Below, in pieces: positions 35,001-46,689 of a DNA stretch of 64,000 nt. Position 1 is the stretch's first letter. Each line of letters begins with the position of its first letter. The notes under the pieces are model-generated. The model was not told the origin of the DNA. It made no database searches and saw nothing but the letters and a program-made list of their open reading frames with translations. Made by a program: the position numbers and the translations under genes. Source of the DNA: Smittia aterrima (lineage: Eukaryota; Arthropoda; Insecta; Diptera; Chironomidae); contig CP093830.1 of assembly GCA_033063855.1 (NCBI GenBank), forward strand, positions 2,046,854 through 2,110,853, in the 5' to 3' direction.

Positions 35001-38000
35001 CGATTGCGAGCTCATTTGGCGAAATGATCAATCGTGAATGTCAATAGCGGATGAGTTTCAAGGGACAATGCGAAGGATCGCTGACAGTTCGTCAACCTTT
35101 GACTCGAGTTCTAAAGCTTCTGGGAAGTGTCTTGGAGCGAACAGATTCTTGACGCAATTGATTGAATGAAACTTTATTTCTCTTCACGATCAAACGACTT
35201 CATAACAATAGTAAACATTCTTCAATTATTATGCAGTCTGTGGCTTTAATGTGCACGTTTTGCGATGATTTCCCGAAGCGTTGACTGTGATTCAAACAAG
35301 CGAGCTGACAAATAAAAAGAATTTCGCGAAACTCTCACGCATTTGTCCAAATCGAGACGACTTTTATCCGCAGCCCAGACTCGACGTCTCTTTACTCCGA
35401 ATTCGCTTGTTAATGAATGGGAAATTATACTCGACGAATAACGTTGACTCATCCACAAATAAAGCCGCTGTTTATCGCTTTGCTTTGGAGTCAACAGAGC
35501 GACGATCAAAATCGAATTAGATTAGTCATTTCCACGAATCGAGTGGACGCTGCTTCATTTTCCTTGTCGCGACTCGCGATGTTCCAATCGCACATGACTT
35601 GGTAAAGACAATCGCTATGACTTAACAAACTCAATCTTGCATGACACTCAACTCCGCGGGGAGGAAAATTCTTTCGATTTGAGAGAATTTATATTCTCAA
35701 CTCGAGAGGAGTTTTGTTAGAATTAATTTAATTGCTGAATTAACTTGCTTCTCTTTCATTTTTTGTTATTAATCGCCGTCATCTTATTGAATTTATTTAA
35801 TCGTATGCAAAGCAATGATTTCCGCGTATAAAGCTTCGCGATGTACGATGATTTTATTAAAATTCTTATCATCAATGCGCATGTTGAATTAATGTTGACT
35901 GAACTGGAAGACACTTAATTTCTATTTCTATGACATCGATCGTATCATCGACTTCTTGGTATGAGTGTTTAATGCAAGACACAATCGACAGTTAACGATT
36001 TTGATTATCAACACAGTAATTCGATGACCTTGATCATTGGAATCACGCAATTGACAATCAAACATCAGACTGCTCTCGTCGTCTGCTTGAGGCGGAAGCT
36101 TTGATATATGAGTCAGGAACGATTTTGTTTTTTTTTATTTGACGAAAGTTGTTTTATCAATTCAACATGCAATCGACAGTTTGTAATTTTCTATCTGACA
36201 ATTGTTTCGCCACAAATCGGCAGAAAAAAAAAGTTTTGGTTTGATCGCTTTGTAAATCAATTGAAAGCGTTTTCAATAAAGAATCCGTTGCTGTAATCGC
36301 TTGAGTTAAACAGCGACAGTTGAATTTATTAGAGTGGAAAGCTCGTGATAAATATTTTTATTCTCGATTCGAACATTTCAAAGTTGAATTAAAAGAAATT
36401 CAAATTGAGGAAATATTTTGTAAACATCTTTCCTTCGAAATTACAAAGTTGCAATTGAATTCGAACAATTCGGATCGATTTAGAGTCGAAAGGTTTGATT
36501 AATACGAAAAAAAATGAGGCACATGCACGACGTTTAACGCCAAGGACAGAAGTTAGTGAAGTGAATAATAATTTTATAATTACGGGCTCATCAATTGCAT
36601 AATTTCTCGATCTCTGATTGTTCTAGGGAGAGTCTGCGATGTTCGTCATGAGATTCTTTGCTGAATATTCATGAGATATTTTTACAACTCACTGACAGAC
36701 CCTTCGAATTGTTTGTCTCAATCAAAATTCCAGATAAGTTCGACTGAGAACTTTCATGAACACACAAACATGATTAACATTCTCTTAATGGATCCAATTA
36801 AATAAAACGCGCGGTAAATTGAAATCGGAAGAATACTCACAAAGCAATTATATCAAATAAACTTCTGATTCCCAGCTCGAATTAACAATTGATTGCTCCT
36901 CAATTAAATGAGTGTGCTTTGGAAGTGAATAAACTAATGAGATGGAAAATTGTAAAGGATCTCGAGTGAAGTTGTTGACTCACTTTGTTTATTTCAACAA
37001 AATAGAAAAGCTTTGATTAATTGAATTAAACTTAAAATCTATTTTGAATGAAAATTATTATTCAGTGAAACATGAGGAAGATTTTATAGCTTCCCGAAGG
37101 CAAACTCTATTACAATTATTTATTGTTCAGAGTCCAACAACTGCGATTGAGAGTGAGGAAAGAATCAGGTTTCATTGCACTTCGATTGCTGAAGTAAATA
37201 CATTCGCTTGAATGATTAGTCGGCAATTTCATTCAACCGCCGATGATGACAGAATAATCGTCTTGATAAACGTTGAGAGAGACGACGCTGTCTTTATTAT
37301 GACTCGCGTCATGAGCGTGTGAGTTTATTTTAATGCTTCTGTCACGTCTCGATTACTCGAGCAGAGGGAAAATGTCAAATTTTGAATAATTCAATTGAGA
37401 TGATAAAAGTAAATGGATTGGAATTCTATCGTTAAAGTAATTTATTGCACCACGACGTCGTTCATCATTCTCGCCACTTTGAATCAAGAATGTTTCATCG
37501 ACTAAACATGCAAGGCATCATCTTTCAATGTCAGGTGGCGTCGTATCCACAAGTATCGTTGATTTCATCGAAAGTTTGTTGACCTAGGGCCGCCCCTCTC
37601 CTCAATTCAATCTTCTATTTACAGAAATTAAACCGCAGAACATGAAACTAGGGTAGTCGCTTTGACTCCCCATTAGAATATTCATAAACAAGTAAGAAAT
37701 GAGGTGAGTGAATGAGTGTAAGAAGAGGGCCGACTGAATTATTCAGCCAAACGAAAAAAAAAAAGTGCCGACGATAGAGAAAGGAAAAGGAAAAAGTTTC
37801 CGCCGAAAGGGAAAGAAAAATCAATAATCAACGAGCATGGATAGTTTCGAATGCTATGGTGACGCCATGGAAGTGATTTCCTGAAATTTTGTTTTTTTCG
37901 ATTTACATCGCAAGGTGATTCGCTTTGATCTTTGAAATGCCGTCGGGCTAAAGCCAAGGACATCAAGATCCTTTTGAAAGTTTTAATTGCCATGGAGCGA

Positions 38001-40380
38001 GCAGAATGAAAAGGTTGAATGTGAGAAATTGTAATTTCCCTGAACGAATGTAACGTTTGGTGTAAAGAAGAATAAATCGAGTCGTTCCCCATTGCAATAT
38101 TTCACTGTCAATGAGCTTAGGCTGTGCGAAATGTCTTCGTAAGGCGTTAGACTCGAGTAGAACGAACCAAGAACTTTCCCCATTGATTCTCATAGTGAAA
38201 TGTAAAACTGAAACGAGCAACTTTATAAATAGCGAGGCTCGAAATGTTAAATATATTTGTGGAAATTGTGCAAGTTTTGCTGCTCGCGTGGCTAAATGTG
38301 AACATGTGAGAATGCAAATTGTTCTCGTACATAAGTTTCCATTCAAAACTTTTGATCGGAAGTTGAAACCTCGCAAGTCCACTTAGAGAAACTTTTAAGT
38401 TTCGTTATCTCGAAAGCTCCGTCGCATCCTTGAATGTTCAATCCTTGAGATCCGTTAGCATGTCTCACGCGAAAACTAAATTGTCGATTGTCCCCCTTTA
38501 ACATCAAAAAGCAAGAAATGCTGTTTCGTCAATCAAAATTATTTTTACTTCGGTCGAAGCAATTTCACGCGGAGTGAATAAAATGAAAATGAAAATTTAT
38601 TTCATGTTGTCGAGACATGTCTGGTGACTCTCGGTTTTGGGGTGGAGAGTTCAGAGTTGACTGTGAATCAATTTGCGTTTCAGCAAACAAAGTTAAAGTT
38701 TTATTGCGCAATTGTGTGTCGTTATTTCCTTGATGTCAAAATCGCTCAACTGTTTTGTCGGCTACGACAACTTTGATGAATCTTCAACTCAGAACTAAGA
38801 TGAAAATTTATTCTCAATTTAAATGACGATTAGCCTTCAAAGTCCTGTAAGCTGCTGATGACTTGCAACAGCTGAAGCAGCTTTAATAGGTCAATTGATT
38901 TATGCAAGAAGAAGCCATAAAACACTCTCGCTTTCTTCGCGATTAAGTGAAACGACTTGTGGGAAATAATAAAGCGAGCATAGTGCGAGTGAATAAGAAA
39001 TAAAAGTGTTTACACTCTTTAGAATTTCCTTCATTAAAGAAAAGTTCTATTTGAAGAAAATATCTTAAAACACGCAAGCAGTTCAATGGCCTTCAATCGG
39101 GTTAACAATGTAAAGTTTATCGAGAAATTAGCGAGCTCGTGCTGACGTCTTTCTTAAGTGTCTTTAATGAACCCAACACGAGACGTTCAAGAAGTTCCAT
39201 CAATTTTGTTTAGAACTCGTGGAGACATGTAAATAAAGAACTGATCACTCAATGAATGACTCACTATCGACAACCTATTTGGTTATGTCGCAATAGCTGA
39301 TAAAAAAAGAACTTGCCTCTAGTTGATGAGTCATTTCGTGCAAGTCGAAGGGTTGGTGCAATTGATAAAGATCGCACACATCTAGACGATGATTAATGGC
39401 TCGTTTTCGCTAATGATGCCCTTGCCGAAAGGACGACACCATCAATAATAAAACGAAAAGGAAGCTTCTATGTCTATTTTTAAAGCGATTCTATAATAGC
39501 TTGTGGTATTAATAAAATCGTAATCGTTTTCGAGTGCGAGATAATAAAAGCCTTTGCACGAAGATGACGTCAGCCGTGAGCTCTTGACTAGTGTTGATGT
39601 TATCGCCGAAGGCTAAATTCAGTTTTCAACATAATTGAATTGCACCTTACAAGGCAATACCAGAAACAGGTGGTTTCCTAGCGGATCACAAGACTTTTTT
39701 TTAGCGAGAAACGATCGTGAGCTGTCGATGAATGCCGGCAAACTGGTTTTGCTCCCGCCGTCGCTACTTACAAGACAAAAACATCACAACACAGAAGATT
39801 GAATAAACTTTAGCGGTGTGTGCTTTGTGTCAACAGTTGCGGAAAGTCACTCCGCAGTGAGACACGAAAATTTCTTGGAATCGCTCGATGATTTCGGAGA
39901 AAGAGAGAATGGTTTAAATGGAACGATGCAAAGGCGGACAATTGCCGCATTTTTCCAATAAAATGAAGCATCAGATGGAAGTTTCCCCCCGCTTGATGAA
40001 TCATCATTTTTACAACGAAATCGCTCGAGAATCTCCAGGTTAAGTTGATCTAATTACAAGTTTAAGGCGACTCGCAATGTTAATTGAATGACTTTCATGT
40101 GATCTGAGGTTTCACGCGGCGTAACTTGCAAAACAAACATAGAAGTGAACGTTTCCGCAATGCATCTCCATGTTAAACATTCTCAAAGATCAATTGCCCG
40201 TCGTTGACCTTTCAGCGTAAGCGCGCTCGTGCGAGTTTGCTAGACATTCATTCGCATTCGTCTAAAAAAGGAATTCCTCGATCGACTTACCTCAGCATGA
40301 TTTATTGTCGCTGGTGCAGCGTTGAGAAGAATCGCCAGAGTCGTTGTCAGTAAGGTTGCAATTAAGATATGATTTGCCAT
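29018..40380 (-). CDS. Mmp1: Matrix metalloproteinase 1, GPI-anchored isoform
   Basis: Zinc endopeptidase that remodels extracellular matrix in tracheal growth, metamorphosis and wound repair. Exons: 40291-40380, 32485-32617, 32151-32427, 31936-32096, 31760-31875, 31065-31703, 30865-31000 and 29018-29145; phases agree, 559 residues. Signal peptide; cysteine switch PRCGVKD (88-94); furin site RSKR (103-106); catalytic HEFGHSLGLSH (222-232) completed across an intron with a weak GTTCGT donor; Thr/Pro-rich hinge; and a four-blade hemopexin domain closed by C298 and C491. The match to Drosophila Mmp1 is strong (AHWWFGCKN, KRPPVKTTYPKPISNWEG). The last exon adds Asn-Ser-Ser-Ser and a hydrophobic tail, a GPI signal. 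Exon 7 also contains an internal CAG|GTAACA donor that could give another ending. Minus-strand sequence before the ATG has an acceptor at 40434, so a noncoding first exon lies further right. Confidence 0.95.
29146..30864 (-). other. Mmp1 last intron
   Basis: 1.7 kb between the hemopexin/Cys exon and the GPI-signal exon. No other supported coding exon was seen; an alternative secreted-form ending may lie here. Confidence 0.5.
32618..40290 (-). other. Mmp1 first coding intron (7.7 kb)
   Basis: Separates the signal-peptide exon from the propeptide exon. Apart from the ubiquitin-like gene at 34582-34848 I see only scattered chance ORFs. Long first introns of this kind usually hold enhancers, but none is identified. 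Confidence 0.6.
34582..34848 (-). CDS. Small ubiquitin-like protein nested in the Mmp1 intron
   Basis: An intronless ORF of 88 residues from an ATG at 34848. It aligns by eye over its whole first 72 residues with the ubiquitin fold: MKVFVSF as strand 1, Pro-Thr-Asp-Ser-Ile-x-x-Ile-Lys-Asn-Lys-Ile as the helix, Leu-Ser-Leu-Asn-Asn-Gln-Lys-Leu-Asp-Asn-Asp as the turn region, and Tyr-Gly-Ile-x-Asp-Gly-Ser-x-Val-Gln-Leu as the last strand. There is no Gly-Gly end; a Lys-rich tail (KSAEKKFLKLDFN) follows, so it probably acts as a non-conjugated domain. It is on the same strand as Mmp1. It may be a retrocopy that diverged, or a fast-evolving orphan. I do not recognise an orthologue. Confidence 0.6.
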   Translation of the reverse strand: MKVFVSFSSEPKLEINCCPTDSILSIKNKIYENRGIFKNFFTLSLNNQKLDNDLLALQSYGITDGSVVQLTLNSTKSAEKKFLKLDFN

Positions 40381-43300
40381 TGTTACATTAATGGATTTGC
40401 GTTTGTGTCGATAGACGATTTGCTGTGTCTAAGTCTGAAATTGAGAAATTTATTTTGGTTAGTTTCGTTTCATATCAAAAGTGATTCTTGCGAAAATCAA
40501 AATCAGCGAACTTGAGAAAACTGAATCGTGCGGAAAAATGTGAAAAGCTGGAGCAACTGTGCTAGATAAAAATAATATTTCGTCAGAACATCGCAGATTT
40601 TTTTCTCTTGAAATAATTGAAGGGCAAGTGAGGCAACATTTTTTCAAAGCTTTCGATAATCACTCAACATCCGAACTCGACGCTTTCGAGCAATTCGTGG
40701 AACTTCGAGTGGAAAATAATTTCAAAAGTCAAGCCTCGAGTCTTCTAACTTTTCTCTAACTCTGACGCTTAATTATTTAAATTAATTTATTTTTCTTCTA
40801 GGTCACGCGAGCGTTTTAATTGATAAAGTTCAAAGATTATCGACTTCACGAACAACAAAGTTTCATTCATGAAAATGGCTTAGAACTTCGGCAAACTCTT
40901 TTCATCATTCGAATCACCTTTACTGGATCGATTAACGAATGTTATCCAAAGCACCACTTCTCAACTGCAATTAAGCGAATGAAAAGCGATGGAACATTTG
41001 GAAACGTAATGACCGGAAGAGCGAGGCACAGAAAAAGCGGTGCTTGATGACTCGTAATTGTAGAGCCGGTGAAGTATGGAAATGTGTTATTTTGAGTCTC
41101 GCATGAAAAAGAATTTTATGAAAAATCGATGAAGTTCTCAATAAAGTTACACTTGTCGCTTATGATTCGAATCACAATCTTATCGGAAGAATTTCGATAT
41201 CAAAATAAACATAGTTCGTTGCATAAATGACTAATTCTGTTATCTACCACAGAAAGCCTTTTCGTTGGGTCAAGGTGAAAAGACATTTCATGACGTGCCT
41301 TCATTAATCGGTGGAAATCTGCCATGAGACAGCTTAGCATTCCAAATGGCTATAATCACTGCTTTGCGTGCAGACATGTGCTTTGAATCACTGCAATCAA
41401 ATTCAAATACGTATAAATTCTCTCTTTGATAAACATTTACTCAAGTCGAGCTGCTAACATTCGAATGATTAACACTTCAAACATCGCATCGTTTGTGTAT
41501 TGTGCGTTATCATTCATTGCGATAACGAGAGCACTTTTCACGTGTTTTTCACTGAGTTTTGCTTTGCGCAAAACCAAACTAGTGTAACTGTGAGTGAGCT
41601 GATAAGATAAGTCGCGACGATAACAGGTATTTCAATGGAAAATGCTCTTTACAAATTTGCGATGATGAAATGAAAATTCCTACACTTGAAGCGGAATATT
41701 TTGTCTCGCAAGAGCAGTTTAAGAATCTCGGAGCCTTAGAGAGTTTACTTGAAGAAGCATACTTGAAAGATTGAAAGGATCTACGTGATAATCGAGCCGC
41801 CCCTAAGATGTCTCACAAAATTTATTTTATCACCTGAAACTTTCATCTCTCTTGACTCAAGATTTCGCAGAAAAAAACGTGAAATTCCAGATATCCGCGA
41901 AGATGATGTCGATGAGTCATCCAAATGTATTTCCGACTAATCGAGCAACACAAACAAAGTTTGAAACGTTTTTTCGTCAGTCATCTCAATTGATAATTAA
42001 AATGGTAATTTACGAGTCGCTCTTCAATGCATCTTCAAGCGACTGTTTTAATGTTTATTGCGATGAGTTGGATTTTTGCATCGCAAGAGTTCAAACGAAT
42101 GGAAAAAAAAGCTTCAACATCAGTGTGACGTCATTAGAATTATCTTGAAATTTGTAACTAAACTTTTGAATAAACCCCTAAAATTGTAATTGCTTTGGAA
42201 TAAAAAGTCCTTGCGATTCAGAACTCAAAGTCCGCTGAATAAAGAACTAACTCTCAGCTTTGCATAAAATATTTTTGCTGCTTCTCACATTGAATACTAA
42301 ACAAATGATTTTTCATTGCCTCGGAGTCATTAATTCACGTTTTTCTCAAGCACTTGAAACCATAGACAACTTACGGTGAAATATTTTCTCCTTTGGTTTG
42401 AATTATCGACAAATTGTTGCACAGGATTTTCTTCCTTTCTCTCTTTGATTTCCTTCGAGGGGCTCTTGATAGTAAAGCCTCGCGAATTCCACTTTAGTTA
42501 AGCTCTCGACTCATAACATTTGCACTTTTAACTCAATTATCACAATCTCGTCGCGACAGATGAAAAAATTCTTAAGAAAACTTTGATTCGGGCACGAAAC
42601 AAATTTTTTCCTTTTTTTTGTGTTGTCAATGGCAGTGGCAAATTTGTTTGCCTTTTCGTCAATCTTCAAATTGATTTTATGCTTCAAACTTATCAATTCT
42701 TCTTATAAAATTATTGTTTAAAATTAGATAAGATAATAAATCTTTGTGTGTGTCTCCTTTAATTATTAAGGCTCAGGAGAAACTCGAAACTGCAGTTCTC
42801 CGTTCGTCTAAAAGCTTCAAATATAACCGCGACTGTTAGATCTTAATTTTAATAGAAAACTCAAACAAAAAAAAATGTTTTTTAGTTAAAAAACGAGAAA
42901 ACTCAAGAGGAAAATCGTTTGCGATTCCGTTTTACTCGAACGTACGAACGCGACTGAAAATGTTTTGTTTTCTGAATGAACAATTTATATAGCACAACGT
43001 TTGTCTTTGCCGTTCCCTTCCCAACCAACGTGCATGATTCGCGTGAATGTATTTGTCAGCTGAATACGCTAACGATCATCGAAAAACTTGCGTTTGAATA
43101 CATTTTCTCTGCTTTGTTCGCGTCTCGTCAGCTGTTTACTTTTATTATATTCGAAATAAACTTTTTTTCTTCTGTTTGAATTTTTTTTTAGTTTTCAAGC
43201 TTGTCGCGCGCTCATAGCTTCGGCGAGTTTTGAATTATTGCGTTAAATTTCATGTAGCGACTACCAAGAAATCATCAGGAATTCCGAGAAACGTCAACGA

Positions 43301-44253
43301 GAATGTTGAACTCCGTCACATTATATAATTGCGCCTTTGTCGTCGCCTTTGACGATTCAGTTTTCTACGAGAAAATCAATCGACTAATTAGCGACGTAAT
43401 TAAATTGTCTGCAGTTTGATACGTTTCTGATAATTTTTCCCCTTTTTTTTCAGTTGCTAGTGTCGAGAAACTCGAGATGTTCGACGCAACCCCAACAGCT
43501 TTCGATGACGATCTAAGTAAAGTAGAATTCATTCACATTTCACATGGAAGTTGCAATGTGACTATTAAAGTGGATTTAAATGGCATGTCAGCGAGCACGA
43601 TGATTGAGATTCAACAGGCAACGGAGTCGTGGAATGTTTTTGTCGAATCGATGCTTTATTTTATTTTCTTTAAATTTAATTAACTGCAATCTCAATGAGG
43701 CATCATTGTCAATTTTCACGCAGTGAGTGACGAGAGGTGATCGCGGGGAACAGTTTGTGCTAGAAAGTAAGAAATGCGAATCGTCCGGGTTCATGATGAC
43801 GGAAGAATTTTCTTCGAATAAATTTTCACAAGTCAACTCTTTTCAAACGTTTTGTTAAATGATAATTTTAAACTCTTCCTCTCAATTTCCGAGCACCAGA
43901 CAAACAGTTTTTCTTTTCGGGATTTTCCGTCCATCTGTTTCTTGTTTTCACGAAAAACAATTTTCCTCGCCGAGTTTTTCGCGAGACACAAAATGTCATA
44001 AATTAAATTGTCTGACTATAGAATGAAATGTGCTGAAAAATTTTCTTCATTTTTTAGGAAAATTCTCGAGACTCGAGCTATCCTGATGTTCATCTAATGA
44101 ATGCAACAAGTTTAAGATGACAAATTTCTGTGAAATTAGTCAACTCACACTCTCTCTTCTGCAAAAGTATACTCAAATAATTTATGAAGATAAGAAACAG
44201 TTTGATTTGTTTATTACATGAACGACATTGGTGGCATCTCCGTCCTCATAAAC
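40381..44253. other. Region between Mmp1 and the sialyltransferase
   Basis: 40381-40434 is probably Mmp1 5' UTR, since a TTTCAG acceptor on the minus strand ends at 40435. The noncoding first exon and promoter of Mmp1 should lie somewhere to the right. No coding sequence is supported. An ORF at 43477-43683 after a strong pyrimidine tract shows no family resemblance. Confidence 0.4.
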
Positions 44254-46049
44254 CTAGTTCTTATTAAACAACAAAGGCAGATTATCGATAAGTCTCGCCA
44301 TGGAAGTATGTGCAGCCGCCATGTCACGTTCCTTGAGGCGTCACGCTCTCGAGTTGAATATTTTCCTCTCTGAACGAACTGAGAAGATTGTTGGAAATCA
44401 ACGATCTGAAAATTAATCAAAACTGAATTTTCTTCACGCAAACATCGAATTTATTTTAGTATCGTCAATATCAATCTACATCCTAAGCGACATCGAGAAT
44501 CGATAATAACACCACATTAACTAGAATCGAGTGAGAAAAACATCAATTTTCCTACTAAGTGAATGAGATTCCATTAAGTTCTATTGAATATTAAATCGTG
44601 GCTTGAAGGGATTGAGTTGCAGTTTAGCACAATTTCCTGTTCGGTCGAATTCTGATTATGCCATTTTGAAATACAGTAAAGTCGTCAGCGGAGTTTATGT
44701 GAAACGAGTAAAGTTTCTCAGCTGCCAGAGGATGCCACGCGCCGAAAGTGCATCGAACGTTGATCTAAGCATGACAATGATATTTTAAATCGTTGATTCT
44801 CAAGTGATTCACTCGACTTCTCACCTCATCGCTGTAGTAATGGCATTTGCCATTCAGCCTCGTCGATGGAATATACTCAACGACATCGAGATAAGAGCAA
44901 ATTGGGAGAAGCATTGCAATGCCAATGAAGCCAGACGAAGGAGGATTTCGGGGGATTGAAGTCTTTGAATGATCCTGAAGTACTTTCCACAATCCCCACA
45001 ACGAGCGCGGATCGATCAAATGAAAGTCTGCAAGTGGATTCTTCTCCATAAACTTCTGATAGTTTACAAAGAGATTAAAATCTGGTTTTTGTTGCCATTC
45101 GTCGAGTGTTCCATTGAATTTTCCAGGATCCCAAGCAGCCAAAGAAATATTCTTGAACAAAGATGATTCTAGAAAATTAAATTCAGGTTTGCTGACAACC
45201 TAGAAAGTTGTAAATAAAAAATTAAATTGCATAAAAAAACAGAGAGAGAGAGAGAGAGAGTTAATCAATCTCACTTGTGAATTAACGATCCTTATCGTTG
45301 TCTTAGTTCCAACATCAACTTCATATCCTTCAGTTGGTGCGTGATTGAATCTCATGACGACTTCGTGCGAGTCTAGAAAATGCAAGCTCGTTATCACTTA
45401 ATGTCTCCGTTCAGCAATGAATGATCTTACCAATGAAAGCGCCCAGATTTGACCCCGTTAAACTCCCAGCACTCGAAACAATAATGCATGACTTTCCTTT
45501 ACTCTTTCTAAAGAGCTTGTGCTTAGGAAATAATTGACCCAATTTGTTTCCGTTGAATGGCGGATCCTTCTTGCGCAATAATTTGATTTTGTTGTCGAGT
45601 AGCAAGCACACGGGAGGTTTTTTCGTCTGATTAGTTTCGCTCTGATAGTCAACGTAGTAGTTATTATCCTCTGTAATTTTGGCCATACTCTTAGTCAGCT
45701 CCGTAATGACTTTGTTCTTAAACTCAGACGTTTTGTTGGCACACTCGACGTCGGTTTTATTCTTCGGGCATCGGTAGAGGTTTGAAGCGATTGGAGTTAA
45801 ATCAGAAGTTTTCGAGAATGAAAGCCTTGGATTCTTACTCCTGACCGATGGCTTTTCCACACTTGAAATAATCTCAGTAACATTATGCTTGGTCGAGAAA
45901 GCACTGCGGGAATTGCGGGAGAATTCTGAAAATGTTGTAAAGAGAGCCATTTGGGTTTGGTTCTGAAAATTGGGAAAATTGCTTTACTTACCGTAAGAGA
46001 AAATTGTCATCGGGAAAACCAAAACGACTACAACACTCTGCAACCACAT
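44254..46049 (-). CDS. SiaT: Beta-galactoside alpha-2,6-sialyltransferase (ST6Gal type)
   Basis: Golgi type II membrane enzyme that adds sialic acid to galactose-ended glycans; flies have one such gene, active in neurons. Exons: 45992-46049, 45431-45925, 45275-45372, 44825-45199 and a tentative 44254-44331; phases agree, 367 residues. The N-terminal signal anchor is LQSVVVVLVFPMTIF. Sialylmotif L starts at KSCIIVSSAG (C166) and runs through NLGAFID and VDVGTKTTIR. Motif S is SSGFIGIAMLLPICSY (C318 pairs with C166 in the family). The Tyr-Tyr of motif III follows (HYYSDE). The last exon is uncertain: the chosen acceptor gives a tail with AAAH and Leu-rich sequence resembling the motif VS region, but the usual motif VS glutamate is Arg. 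An alternative acceptor at 44415 opens an unrelated frame. It is shorter than Drosophila SiaT because of a short stem. Confidence 0.88.
45241..45260 (+). repeat. (AG)n microsatellite inside a 75-nt intron
   Basis: Ten AG units, read as CT on the coding strand, filling the middle of the sialyltransferase third intron (45200-45274). Confidence 0.9.
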
Positions 46050-46597
46050 TCTGATGATTAACTGAAGAGAGAGACGAGCTCGTTGTTACTTTTTATTTTC
46101 TTTTCTGCTTCTCGAGCTTTATCTTTTCGATGTTAGATGGAGTTGGCGATTAGTTTTTCTTCTGTTCGACTGAAAACGAAGAAACTTTTGATTGCATTTG
46201 AGGGAAAACAAAGAAACGTTTGCCTTAAGGAGCACTTTGAATTACTGTTTGCCTTTAAATAAATTGTGAGGAAGTTCCATTCACTTGCGGAGAAGAGAAA
46301 CTGAAAGATCAACATCAAAAATTGAATTATTTAGAGGAAAACAGTAGAAACATTGTGAGAAATCAAATATTTTTCACGACAAGATTTCATTCAATTATTT
46401 CGAGAGGCTCCATTAAATATCATCCAGCAAATGCAATTTTCGAAATTGCCCTTCAGCTATTACATTTCGAAGCTTACATCGCAAGACTTTCAATGTCTCT
46501 CTCTCAAAACAAGAAGCTGAAAAGACTTCTGCAAAAGAAATAAGAGTAAGTTAATCTCGACATGACAACGAATCTCAAGGAGAATCCCACCCAACTA

Positions 46598-46628
46598 TGA
46601 AATGTGTCATAAGTCATAACACATTTCA
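46598..46628. other. Short perfect hairpin
   Basis: TGAAATGTGT (46598-46607) and its exact reverse complement ACACATTTCA (46619-46628) flank an 11-nt loop. It lies just outside the left edge of the T-rich block. Too short for a typical pre-miRNA; function unknown. Confidence 0.5.
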
Positions 46629-46689
46629 AGGGCCAGAACAATACTTCAGGGCATGAACTCGACAGACTGACAGAGGAGAAACAAGTTGT

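Noticed and set aside
35246..35509. 87-residue minus-strand ORF in the Mmp1 intron
   Set aside because: No recognisable domain and an overlapping plus-strand ORF of similar length; likely chance.
37739..38386. Cluster of overlapping ORFs on both strands
   Set aside because: No consistent frame, splice sites or family match.
43477..43683. 68-residue ORF after a strong pyrimidine tract and CAG
   Set aside because: No partner exon and no family resemblance; ends in a Phe/Leu-rich chance tail.
44214..44441. 75-codon ORF as the last sialyltransferase exon
   Set aside because: In phase through the TTTTCAG acceptor, but its product shows no sialyltransferase features; the shorter frame fits better, though not firmly.
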